A DNA stretch of 64,000 nt, taken from assembly GCF_001029445.1 (NCBI RefSeq), contig NZ_LDOT01000006.1, positions 124,001-188,000 of the forward strand, read 5' to 3'. The stretch's first letter is position 1. Every line of letters begins with the position of its first letter. Made by a program: the position numbers and the translations under genes. Source of the stretch: Photobacterium aquae (GTDB taxonomy: Bacteria > Pseudomonadota > Gammaproteobacteria > Enterobacterales > Vibrionaceae). Shown piece after piece: positions 27,393-35,724 of the stretch. The notes under the pieces are model-generated. The model was not told the DNA's origin, ran no database searches, and saw nothing but the letters and a program-made list of their open reading frames with translations.

Positions 27393-29711
27393 GTGGCAGG
27401 CACAACGGGGCATTCTGCATCGAATGAGACAGTAGCAGAAGAGACAGTAGCGGAAGAGGCTATTCAGTGGCGTGATCCGTCGACATGGCTGGTGCCTTTT
27501 TGTTTTAGCGATACATTCAAGTTTGCCTTCCGGGTTGCTATCAGCCTGACCTTAGCGTTTCTTATACCTATGGCCATGGGATGGAGTCAGCCCTCTACGG
27601 CTGCAACGACCGTTATGCTCATTGCCACAACCGGTAGCCGTCGAGAGTCTTTGGCCAAAGGAACGTTGCGGGTATTGGGTACCATTGCCGGTGGGATCAT
27701 TGGATTGTGTCTTGTGGGCGCATTTGCCCAAGACCGTATGTTCTACATGCTCAGTGTCTCTATTGCCATCACGATAGTCTTCTACCTTCGCTCTGCCTAC
27801 CAAAAAGATCCTACTTTGTTCATGCTGACAGGCGTGATGATCATGATGATGTACAACGGGGGAGATGCTGAAGGTGCGTTTCTATACGGTGTCGAGCGAA
27901 CCTTCATGACTATCTTTGGTGTCGTCGTTTACACTTTGGTAGGCGTGTTTTTGTTCCCGCCTCGTGTCGAGCAGAATCTTCACAAGCTCGCGGGAGAGTT
28001 AGTGGCAAGTCAGCAGGCCCTGTTTGAACATATCAGCCAGCCAGTGTCCGATCAGGTACAAATACCTGTCGGTGAGGATAGCCCGGAAGCACTATTGCCA
28101 GTTGCCCCCCCTGATGCTGGGGAGGGCTCGCAGGCAGAGGATGAGCAAGCAACTGTAACGGTTGCCGATCTCAGTAAGGCGGTTTACGCCGCGCAGCAGG
28201 CATTGGAGGGGCGTTACCAGACCCTGAGCGCAGAATGTAGCGAAATTTCGGCTTATAAAAAAGAATGGGACGGCACGATAGCCCTGTTTAGCCAAATAAC
28301 GAATTTGTTGATGTTTGCCGCCAAAGATCATTCTCGGGCTGGCGGGCATCCAGCCGAATTTATTCAAGACTATGCTGGCATACGTGATGAACTGATTGCC
28401 CTGTTTGAGGCTCTACCTGACGCTTGGCATAGTCGTGAGGCTTTCCCGCCGGAAGCCATCCCCCAACTGGCCGTCGATAAACAAAAGCTCGAAGGGGAAA
28501 GCCATTTGTATCGCGGTGAGGCCATCAGTAGTTGTTATTTATTTGGGGCTTTACGTGAAAGGCTTGTTCAGTTGCAAAGTTGTATCAGTAGCATCAACTC
28601 GCTAACCGGTAAGGTGGGGTTCTCTTTGCCATTATTGGCTGAAAAGCCGGCTTTCATCTGGTGGGATGCGGAGAATGCCAAGACTGCCATAAAGGTGTTT
28701 GTTATCTATTGGGCGACAGGGTTATTTTGGATTTACGCCAATCCGCCTGGTGGCTATAACTTTGTTATTTTCGGCACTATTTTCGTTTCTATTCTTTCGT
28801 TTATGCCGATGCACCCAGCGGCATTGTTTGTACTGTTTACGCTGGGCTTTGTTGTCTCTGTGCCTGCCTATGTCTTCTTGTTGCCAGAGCTGACCCTAGG
28901 GGCGGAATTGGGGGCATTTATCTTTGCCTATACGTTTGTTGCTTTCTATGCCCTGAAGGGGCCTGTGACAATTTTCTTTTTACTGGGATTGTTCACCATG
29001 GGGATCGATAACTCCATGGTCTATCACTTCGGGATCACCCTGACTATCGTTTCCCTGTTTTATTTGGTGGTAGGTGTGGTTGTCGTGGCCCATTTCTTTC
29101 CGTTTTCCTCCAAAGCCGAGCATTTGGTCATGGTGATGAGGGAGCGCTTTTTCCGCCATGTTTCGGCCATTGTCTGGTTGGTTCAGCAACCTGAACTTAA
29201 TGGGTGGCAACGTTTGTCTATGCGCTGGCATGTGACGGTAGCCAAGACGGCATTGGCAAAATTGACCCTGTGGTCGAGCAAGGTCGATGGTGATTTGTTC
29301 CCGGGGGCAACACCAAGTGAGCTGGGCGAGTATGCTTCTCAATGTGACTTGGTGTTTCACCATTTGCTGACCTTGCAGCAGGCGGAGTCTAAATTAGAGG
29401 TGAGCCCATTAGTCCATACTGCTCGTCAGCAGCATCGCGATAAAGTGATCCCATTTTTGGTTGAGTATTTGGCTGGCGATCCCAAGGTATCGCATTTGGT
29501 TCCAGCAGATGTCCAGCACGACTATCAGGAGCTGGAGGCAAGGCTTGATCAATTTTTTACTGAACAAGAATGGCAAAAAAATACGAATTCAGACATTGCC
29601 TATTTCTATATTTTCCTAAACTTGAAGAAAAACTTATTCGAATCGCTGCTTGCTTGCTATCGGGCAAATGAAAAAGTGGCTTGGGATGTATTGACGCACA
29701 AACGTTTCTAG
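27393..29711 (+). CDS. FUSC (fusaric acid resistance/AaeB-like) inner-membrane efflux protein
   Basis: A 772-residue two-module FUSC transporter. Hydrophobic block 1 (about 38-190) and block 2 (about 430-565) each hold several TMs, separated by a cytosolic helical region, with a helical C-terminal tail. SRRESLAKGTLRVLGTIAGG is the FUSC signature. With the outer-membrane factor, DUF1656 protein and HlyD adaptor downstream it forms an AaeXAB-like tripartite pump for aromatic acids or similar anions. GTG start with GAGGGGG just upstream. The N-terminus contains a tandem ETVAE repeat from two nearly identical 15-base units (27426-27455). First gene of a six-gene operon. Confidence 0.88.
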   Translation: MAGTTGHSASNETVAEETVAEEAIQWRDPSTWLVPFCFSDTFKFAFRVAISLTLAFLIPMAMGWSQPSTAATTVMLIATTGSRRESLAKGTLRVLGTIAGGIIGLCLVGAFAQDRMFYMLSVSIAITIVFYLRSAYQKDPTLFMLTGVMIMMMYNGGDAEGAFLYGVERTFMTIFGVVVYTLVGVFLFPPRVEQNLHKLAGELVASQQALFEHISQPVSDQVQIPVGEDSPEALLPVAPPDAGEGSQAEDEQATVTVADLSKAVYAAQQALEGRYQTLSAECSEISAYKKEWDGTIALFSQITNLLMFAAKDHSRAGGHPAEFIQDYAGIRDELIALFEALPDAWHSREAFPPEAIPQLAVDKQKLEGESHLYRGEAISSCYLFGALRERLVQLQSCISSINSLTGKVGFSLPLLAEKPAFIWWDAENAKTAIKVFVIYWATGLFWIYANPPGGYNFVIFGTIFVSILSFMPMHPAALFVLFTLGFVVSVPAYVFLLPELTLGAELGAFIFAYTFVAFYALKGPVTIFFLLGLFTMGIDNSMVYHFGITLTIVSLFYLVVGVVVVAHFFPFSSKAEHLVMVMRERFFRHVSAIVWLVQQPELNGWQRLSMRWHVTVAKTALAKLTLWSSKVDGDLFPGATPSELGEYASQCDLVFHHLLTLQQAESKLEVSPLVHTARQQHRDKVIPFLVEYLAGDPKVSHLVPADVQHDYQELEARLDQFFTEQEWQKNTNSDIAYFYIFLNLKKNLFESLLACYRANEKVAWDVLTHKRF

Positions 29712-29721
29712 GGGGCGCTGT

Positions 29722-31398
29722 TTGACAGCAAAAAGGCACGTATTGCTTGGCGTTTTGAGCCGTATTTTGAGCTTGATGGTATGGGTATACCTACTTACCG
29801 GTTGTACGGTGTTAGGGCCTAATTTTGTTGGGGTCCCAAAAAAAGAGTTGCCAAGTACATGGACCGATCAGGATTTCCAGTCAAGCGTATCCAGAACAGA
29901 GCGCTGGTGGCAGCAATTTAATGATCCGACGCTGAATCAACTGGTGACAGTCGCTGCCGTGCAGAACCTTGATTTGGAGGCTGCAGGTTTGCGGATTATT
30001 CAGGCCCGTGCTGCCATGGGTGTTGCTGACTCGTTCCGTTACCCACAAGTACAAACGCTGTCAGGCAATCTGGCCAAGATATATCAAAATAATCAGACGT
30101 TCGATAATGCGAGTGTGAGCTTTGATGCTGGTTGGGAACTGGACGTCTGGGGGCGTTATGTCAGGGGCGTCGAAGCGGCCGAGGCCGGATGGTATGCAGC
30201 CATTGCTTCTTATCATGATATTTTGGTGACCATTACCGCTGAGGTTGCCCGAAATTATGTCAATTACCGTACTTTTCAGGAAAGGGTCTTGTTATCTCAG
30301 CGTAACATCGAGATCCAGAAGAGGGTTGTAAGGATCACCCAGATCCAGTATGAGTCTGGAGATGTTACCGAGCTTGATGTCCAGCAGGCCAAAACTCAGC
30401 TTTATAACACCCAGTCGGCCTTGCCAAGCTTGAAAATAGGCATGGTTCAATCGCGCAATGCGTTGGCTGTGCTGTTGGGCCTGTTGCCTGAAGAGGTTGA
30501 GCCTTTACTCAATCAATCTTGGGTTGGAGATAAAGTAGCCGCCTTCGACACCAAGTACAGCCAACCCGGCCATCGACGCATGATGGAGAGTTATGATAAC
30601 TATTCATTGATACCCGCCACGATGCCACTGAATACACAAGTTGATGCTGGTTTGGTATTGCGCCGTCCTGATCTTCAATTGGCTGAGCTACAGGCCCACG
30701 CTCAGAGCGCCCAAATAGGGATAAAAGAAGCGGATCTTTATCCGCAGTTTTCGCTTTTCGGGGCGATTGGCATAAATAGCACCGTTTCTGCGGGATCCAA
30801 TTTCCAATTTGACGATAGCCTTAACTTGACTCTAGGCCCTTCATTTTCTTGGAATATTTTTCAGTATGGTAGGGTTGAGAGCAATATTCGAATTGAAGAT
30901 GCCCGTTTTCAGGAGACCTTGACCAGCTATAACAAGCAGGTACTGACTGCGGTGCAAGAGGTGACAAGTGCCCTTGAGTCTTATCAGTTAAACCGGGAGC
31001 AGCAGGCACTGGCTCTTAATTCGGTTGATGCATCGGTACGGGCTTACAATATCTCATTGACTCAATATGAAAATGGTCAGATTAGCTTTGAGCGTCTGCT
31101 CAATTCAGTCGAGAAAATGACCCGAAGCGAGGATGCCTATGCGGTAGTGAAAGGTAACGTTGCCAACCAAGTGGTGGCTTTGTACAAGTCACTAGGCGGT
31201 GGTTGGGAGGCTAATACGGGCAAGGCTTTTGTCAGTGATTCGCTAAAACAGCAGATGCAATCACGAACCGATTGGGGAGAGGAGCTTGATTCGACGACAT
31301 TGCCAGTATTGTCGCCAGATCAGGTTGTCCCGGCGCGTTCGCCATTTGGTGATCCTATTGATCCTGATAAACAACGTTATCCAGGAGGTCCGCAATGA
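29722..31398 (+). CDS. Outer-membrane efflux lipoprotein (NodT/OprM-type TolC family)
   Basis: A 558-residue outer-membrane factor with a lipoprotein signal peptide ending in LLTGC (C28). Two OEP repeats follow: helical-hairpin and strand regions at about 60-260 (SFDAGWELDVWGRY) and 310-495 (PSFSWNIFQYGRV, typical of the second repeat). A Pro/Asp-rich tail extends about 55 residues past the usual end. It gives the outer-membrane exit duct of the pump. TTG start, 10 bases after the FUSC stop, with a G-rich ribosome-binding site. It overlaps the next gene by 4 bases (ATGA). Confidence 0.88.
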   Translation: MTAKRHVLLGVLSRILSLMVWVYLLTGCTVLGPNFVGVPKKELPSTWTDQDFQSSVSRTERWWQQFNDPTLNQLVTVAAVQNLDLEAAGLRIIQARAAMGVADSFRYPQVQTLSGNLAKIYQNNQTFDNASVSFDAGWELDVWGRYVRGVEAAEAGWYAAIASYHDILVTITAEVARNYVNYRTFQERVLLSQRNIEIQKRVVRITQIQYESGDVTELDVQQAKTQLYNTQSALPSLKIGMVQSRNALAVLLGLLPEEVEPLLNQSWVGDKVAAFDTKYSQPGHRRMMESYDNYSLIPATMPLNTQVDAGLVLRRPDLQLAELQAHAQSAQIGIKEADLYPQFSLFGAIGINSTVSAGSNFQFDDSLNLTLGPSFSWNIFQYGRVESNIRIEDARFQETLTSYNKQVLTAVQEVTSALESYQLNREQQALALNSVDASVRAYNISLTQYENGQISFERLLNSVEKMTRSEDAYAVVKGNVANQVVALYKSLGGGWEANTGKAFVSDSLKQQMQSRTDWGEELDSTTLPVLSPDQVVPARSPFGDPIDPDKQRYPGGPQ

Positions 31399-31604
31399 CC
31401 GTGCCCCATGAACTCGCGTGGGGTGATGTTTATTTTTCCCCTTTTTTGTCGGTGATTGTGCTGGCGGTGATTGCTAGCTGGATAACCGTATTGGTGATGA
31501 ACAAAATACGCCTGTCCCGGCTGATAGCCTTTCCTTCACTGACTTTTATTGCGATCACCGTGTTTTATGTCATAGCAATTGACGCGTTTTATATCCGTTT
31601 CTAA
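31395..31604 (+). CDS. DUF1656 (AaeX-like) small inner-membrane protein
   Basis: A 69-residue protein with two TM helices (about 15-34 and 45-63) and the DUF1656 opening PHELAWGDVYFSPFL. AaeX-like proteins almost always sit next to a HlyD adaptor and a FUSC transporter, as here. It starts inside the stop of the outer-membrane-factor gene, indicating translational coupling. It may help assemble the pump; the exact role is unknown. Confidence 0.88.
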   Translation: MTVPHELAWGDVYFSPFLSVIVLAVIASWITVLVMNKIRLSRLIAFPSLTFIAITVFYVIAIDAFYIRF

Positions 31605-31612
31605 GGGTGGCT

Positions 31613-32635
31613 ATGAAAAAGATAAAAAAGCTCATTGTCATTATTATTAATCTGACCATTATCGCGTTGGCGTTGATGTACGCCTATCAAAAGTACCAGG
31701 TGTATTTTAAGAATCCGTGGACGCGTAACGGCCAAGTCAGGGCCAATATCATCAAGGTTGCCCCCCGGGTTTCAGGCCCGGTTGTGTATGTCGCGGTTAA
31801 AGACAATCAGTATGTACGTAAAGGCGATTTGCTGTTTAAGATTGATCCGATTACGTATGAGGTTCAGTTGTCTCAGGCTGAGTCTTCCCTTCAGCGTTCG
31901 AAAATTAGCGCCAAAGGCAAAAAGATTGAATATGACCGTTTGCTGGATATTCAGGCCAAGGATCGCGGGGCGGTATCAAGTAAAGATCTTACCCGCCGCA
32001 AGATTTCCTATGAGGAATCGTTGATTCAAATACAGATCGCGGAGAAAAAACTCCAAGCCGCTCGGCTTAATCTAGAGTTTACTCAAGTTTTTGCCGCCGT
32101 CGATGGTTATGTCTCGAACCTTGATATCCGTGAAGGGACGCAGGCGGTCGCTAATCAGCCATTGTTGGCACTGGTTGATGTGAATAGTTTCTGGGTATTT
32201 GGTTATTTTAGAGAAAACCAGCTGGCTAATATTCATATTGGCGACAGTGCCAAGGTTACGCTGATGGCTTATCCGGATACCCCCATTGATGCCGTGGTTG
32301 ATTCATTGGGTTGGGGGATTGCACCTAAAGACGGTTCAACGGGCTATAACTTGTTGCCAAACGTGAATCCGGTTTTTCAATGGATACGTCTTGCCCAGCG
32401 GATCCCTGTCAAAGTGACGTTGGGGGTGTTGCCTGAAGGGGTAGACCTGCGGTTTGGGATGACGGCTTCTATTATGGTTATTGATGAAGAATTGCTGCCA
32501 GATACCAGCGAGAGACCGATGGAAACAGATAAGCCAGATGATAGAGACATTGGTAGCTCTTCATTACAGGCATCCTCGAACGTATCGGTGATCGCTGGGA
32601 CAAGTGGCTCCAATAACAATAAAGAGGGGGACTAA
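31613..32635 (+). CDS. HlyD/AaeA-type periplasmic adaptor
   Basis: A 340-residue membrane-fusion protein: N-terminal anchor (about 6-25), then NPWTRNGQVRANIIKVAPRV, the biotinyl-lipoyl half motif VSGPVVYVAVKDNQYVRKGD, a helical hairpin, the second lipoyl half, and a beta-barrel domain. It bridges the FUSC protein and the outer-membrane factor. The ATG at 31613 with AAGGG 5 bases upstream is preferred to GTG 31607. The C-terminal 40 residues are a Ser/Asn/Asp-rich tail. Its stop shares one base with the K+ channel start (TAATG). Confidence 0.9.
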   Translation: MKKIKKLIVIIINLTIIALALMYAYQKYQVYFKNPWTRNGQVRANIIKVAPRVSGPVVYVAVKDNQYVRKGDLLFKIDPITYEVQLSQAESSLQRSKISAKGKKIEYDRLLDIQAKDRGAVSSKDLTRRKISYEESLIQIQIAEKKLQAARLNLEFTQVFAAVDGYVSNLDIREGTQAVANQPLLALVDVNSFWVFGYFRENQLANIHIGDSAKVTLMAYPDTPIDAVVDSLGWGIAPKDGSTGYNLLPNVNPVFQWIRLAQRIPVKVTLGVLPEGVDLRFGMTASIMVIDEELLPDTSERPMETDKPDDRDIGSSSLQASSNVSVIAGTSGSNNNKEGD

Positions 32636-33327
32636 TGGCGGGGAAAATTACGGCGGAGAATAATTTTTATTATATGACGCTGGCACTTATAGTTTTGCTG
32701 GTCAGTGCATCGCTCGATATGGTGCTGGAGATAAAATGGCTGGACGCACTGTTTCAGGTTCTGACGATATTGACGTTTGTTGTCTGTCTGGTGAGTTTGC
32801 GCTTTGATAAGGCGTGGTATCGCTTTTTAATGACATTAGCGGTGATATGGGCTGTACTGGCTTTGATGAAGGCTGTATTTGATGTGCAGCAGACCGATAT
32901 TGCAATGATGCTGCTAATGTTTACTTTCTTCTTCGGCACATTTAAGTCGATTGCCCGCCAAATCTTGTTTACCGGCACGATAGATAATAACAAAGTGGTG
33001 GGTTCATTAGCCTTGTTTTTGCTGCTGGGCTTGATGTGGGCACTGCTCTATTTGCTGATATTAGAATTTTCCCCCACCTCATTTACCGGTATGGAACATA
33101 AGGCATGGGGCGAGAATTTTTCTAATGCGGCGTATTTTAGTTTTGTAACACTTACGACATTAGGCTATGGCGATATTAGCCCAGTGTCACCGTTTGCTCA
33201 GGTAGTGGTGTACTTGGAAGCCATTGCCGGTGTGTTTTATATGGCTATCGTCGTGGCGAGTTTGGTGGGCGCGAGTCAGAGCAATCAATCATCAGTATCA
33301 ACCAGTCAGGAAGAAAATGATGGATAA
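32635..33327 (+). CDS. Potassium channel family protein
   Basis: A 230-residue channel subunit with about six hydrophobic helices (12-32, 36-53, 62-80, 86-103, 120-143, 186-212) and a pore loop carrying the K+ selectivity filter TTLGYGD (174-180). The fourth helix lacks the spaced Arg/Lys residues of a voltage sensor. There is no cytosolic RCK/TrkA-N domain, so it would assemble as a bare tetramer. It is translationally coupled to the adaptor before it and overlaps the next gene by 8 bases, so it belongs to the efflux operon. Its contribution (ion balance during anion export?) is inference. Confidence 0.88.
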   Translation: MAGKITAENNFYYMTLALIVLLVSASLDMVLEIKWLDALFQVLTILTFVVCLVSLRFDKAWYRFLMTLAVIWAVLALMKAVFDVQQTDIAMMLLMFTFFFGTFKSIARQILFTGTIDNNKVVGSLALFLLLGLMWALLYLLILEFSPTSFTGMEHKAWGENFSNAAYFSFVTLTTLGYGDISPVSPFAQVVVYLEAIAGVFYMAIVVASLVGASQSNQSSVSTSQEENDG

Positions 33328-34426
33328 AGAGATTGAACGACGCAACAGCAGTATTTTCGTGAACAATATGGTCGAGTCGGCAATTCGGATAGGCTTGCTG
33401 TTTGTTTTGGTGGTGTGGACGTACGACATCATCAAACCTTTTATCATCCCCGTCATGTGGGGGGCGATCATCGCTGTTGCGTTGATGCCCCTGACGACAA
33501 AGCTAGCGAATATGCTGGGCGGAAAGCGGGGCATGGCAGCTACCTTGCTGGCGCTGTTGGGGGTGGCTATTTTGATCATCCCACTGATTATGGTGATGGG
33601 CTCTGTTTACGATGGAATCGTTAATGTCACGGATATCCTTCAGGGCGAAAGTGTCAAAATTCCGGGACCGACCGATAAAGTTGCCGCGATACCGCTTATT
33701 GGCCAGAAGCTCTATGACGTATGGGCCTTATTTGCCTATAACCTCGAACAGGCTGTTGTGAAGTTCCTGCCAGAAATTAAATCGGGTGTGGCGGCGTTTG
33801 CGGGGATGTTGGGAAGCGGCATTGCCACTGTGGTTATGTTTATTATCTCGTTGCTTATTGCAGCTGGGTTTATGACGCATTCTGAAACAATGACCGCCGC
33901 CGTGGATAAGATAGCCGTTCGGGTGGTGGGTAAAAATGGTGAAGAGTGGGCCAATTTAATTGCGGCAACAGTGCGTAGTGTGTTGCTGGGGGTCGTTGGG
34001 GTCGCCTTTATTCAAGCCGTATTAATTGGTGCTGGGTTCTTTGTTTTCAGAATTCCGGCGGCGGGTGTACTGACTTTACTGGTCTTTATTCTTGCGATTG
34101 CTCAGTTGCCAGCATTGCTAGTCGTTCTTCCTGTGATTATTTACGTGTTTTCCTATATGGATACAACACCGGCCACTATTTTTACTGTGTGGGTTATCCT
34201 TGCGGGCCTGTCAGACAATATTCTTAAGCCGATGTTGATGGGGCGAGGTGTTGATATTCCGATGCCGGTTATTTTGATTGGTGCCATTGGTGGGATGATC
34301 GCCGCCGGTATTATTGGTTTGTTCGTTGGTGCGGTGGTGCTTGCCCTTTGGTATGAGCTATTTATGCATTGGGTGAAAATGCCCCAGCAACCGCAGAATG
34401 CCGATAAGAGTCAGGAAGCAGGCTAA
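33320..34426 (+). CDS. AI-2E family (PerM/YdiK-like) membrane protein
   Basis: A 368-residue protein with about eight TM helices. AI-2E family features: a helical N-terminal pair, a cytosolic segment, and the C-terminal block GRGVDIPMPVILIGAIGGMIAAGIIGLFVG with its conserved G and P residues. The family includes TqsA, implicated in autoinducer-2 release, and Na+(Li+)/H+ antiporter-type members; the substrate here cannot be told. ATG 33320 is better spaced from AGGAAG than ATG 33317. Overlap with the channel gene indicates coupled translation. Last gene of the operon. Confidence 0.85.
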   Translation: MDKEIERRNSSIFVNNMVESAIRIGLLFVLVVWTYDIIKPFIIPVMWGAIIAVALMPLTTKLANMLGGKRGMAATLLALLGVAILIIPLIMVMGSVYDGIVNVTDILQGESVKIPGPTDKVAAIPLIGQKLYDVWALFAYNLEQAVVKFLPEIKSGVAAFAGMLGSGIATVVMFIISLLIAAGFMTHSETMTAAVDKIAVRVVGKNGEEWANLIAATVRSVLLGVVGVAFIQAVLIGAGFFVFRIPAAGVLTLLVFILAIAQLPALLVVLPVIIYVFSYMDTTPATIFTVWVILAGLSDNILKPMLMGRGVDIPMPVILIGAIGGMIAAGIIGLFVGAVVLALWYELFMHWVKMPQQPQNADKSQEAG

Positions 34427-34551
34427 GTGATTTGCGACTGCTGCATGCTGAGTAATCATAAAGCGTAGGTTAGGATTGTTGGACATCCTCGCTGATTTGG
34501 CCCAAAGGTATGGTATTGTGACTAGGTAAGGTTCTAGTACCAAGGATACCA

Positions 34552-35724
34552 ATGCAGCAGTTTTTCAAGCAAATATACCAATATATCAATCCGGCCGTTG
34601 ACCCTGATATGTCAGCGGCTAATCAGCACTGGGAGCAGTGCTTGCCAACGTTGTGGTTACTGGGTAAAACGGGGGCTGGCAAGTCGTCGTTGATTCAGGC
34701 TGTTACCGGTAATACTTGTGTCGAGATCGGCAATGGTTTCCAGCCGTGTACCCAAACCGCTTATTCATACGCATTCCCTGAACAAAATCCTATCTTACGC
34801 TTTCTTGATACCCGAGGACTGGCGGAAGCGAGCTATGAGCCTGATGAAGATATCCAGGCGTGTTTGCAGCAGAGCCATGCATTGATTGTGGTGATGAAAG
34901 CAGAAGAACCCGAACAGGGAGAAGTATTAAGTGCCTTGTCGAAAATTCGTAAGGACAACCGGATCCAGAGCTTGCTGGTGGTGCACACTGGCTGTGATTC
35001 GTTGGCATCTGAGTATCAAGCAAAACAGGCCATAGCTTATAATCAGCAGCAAGTCGAAAAGATATGGGGTGAGGAAGTCGATCTGGTTGAGGTTGATTTT
35101 GCCTATTGGCAACATGTTGCTGAAGACCAAGACCAAGACCAAGACCAAGACCAAGACCAAGACCAAGCAAGCTATGATCATGGCCAGCATGCGCTCGTTA
35201 ATAAACTTGCACAATGGCTGCCCGTGCTGTATCTGCTGCAGGGCGAGCAGCATCAAAAAGATCACGAGCAACGAAATTTTGCCAAGTTGCAAAAAGAAGT
35301 GCTGTGGTATGCAGGAAGTGCAGGGGCAACCGATGCCATTCCCGCGGTAGGACTCGTTACCGTACCCGCTATTCAGGGAAAGATGCTGCACAGCCTCGGT
35401 GCGCATTATGGCGTCGAATGGAACCGGCAGCGATTTGTCGAGTTCAGTGGTTTGCTTGGCAGCAGTTTCGCGCTGAAATATCTATCCAAGTTAGGGGTAC
35501 GTCAATTGGCCAAGTTGATACCTGTTTATGGCCAAACTGTAGGCAGTGCCGTAGCTGTCGCCGTGAGTTTTGCCATGACATATGCCATCGGCCGTGCTGG
35601 TTGCAAGTATCTGTATCATTTGAGCAAAGGTGAGATTGTGACAAGGCAAGATATTCAGGCCGTGTTCGAGCAAGCCCTCAAGCAAGTTAAAGAGAGCCAG
35701 ACGAACAATGAAACGAACCACTAA
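34552..35724 (+). CDS. Membrane-associated GTPase with DUF697-like C-terminus and DQ repeat
   Basis: A 390-residue protein. The G domain spans about 30-230: P-loop GKTGAGKSS (K44), G3 DTRGLAE, and VVHTGCD near the G4 position, which lacks a standard NKxD. The C-terminal 130 residues are hydrophobic and glycine-rich with the look of DUF697 (GSAGATDAIPAVGLVTVPAI). A linker at about 192-205 is seven Asp-Gln dipeptides coded by a perfect hexanucleotide repeat. AAGGA ribosome-binding site. It overlaps the next GTPase gene by 17 bases. Function unknown; probably membrane or envelope stress related. Confidence 0.78.
   Translation: MQQFFKQIYQYINPAVDPDMSAANQHWEQCLPTLWLLGKTGAGKSSLIQAVTGNTCVEIGNGFQPCTQTAYSYAFPEQNPILRFLDTRGLAEASYEPDEDIQACLQQSHALIVVMKAEEPEQGEVLSALSKIRKDNRIQSLLVVHTGCDSLASEYQAKQAIAYNQQQVEKIWGEEVDLVEVDFAYWQHVAEDQDQDQDQDQDQDQASYDHGQHALVNKLAQWLPVLYLLQGEQHQKDHEQRNFAKLQKEVLWYAGSAGATDAIPAVGLVTVPAIQGKMLHSLGAHYGVEWNRQRFVEFSGLLGSSFALKYLSKLGVRQLAKLIPVYGQTVGSAVAVAVSFAMTYAIGRAGCKYLYHLSKGEIVTRQDIQAVFEQALKQVKESQTNNETNH
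35125..35166 (+). repeat. Hexanucleotide tandem repeat (GACCAA) x7
   Basis: Seven perfect copies of GACCAA inside the GTPase gene encode (Asp-Gln)7. Unit length is a multiple of three, so copy-number changes lengthen or shorten the linker without a frameshift. Confidence 0.95.
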
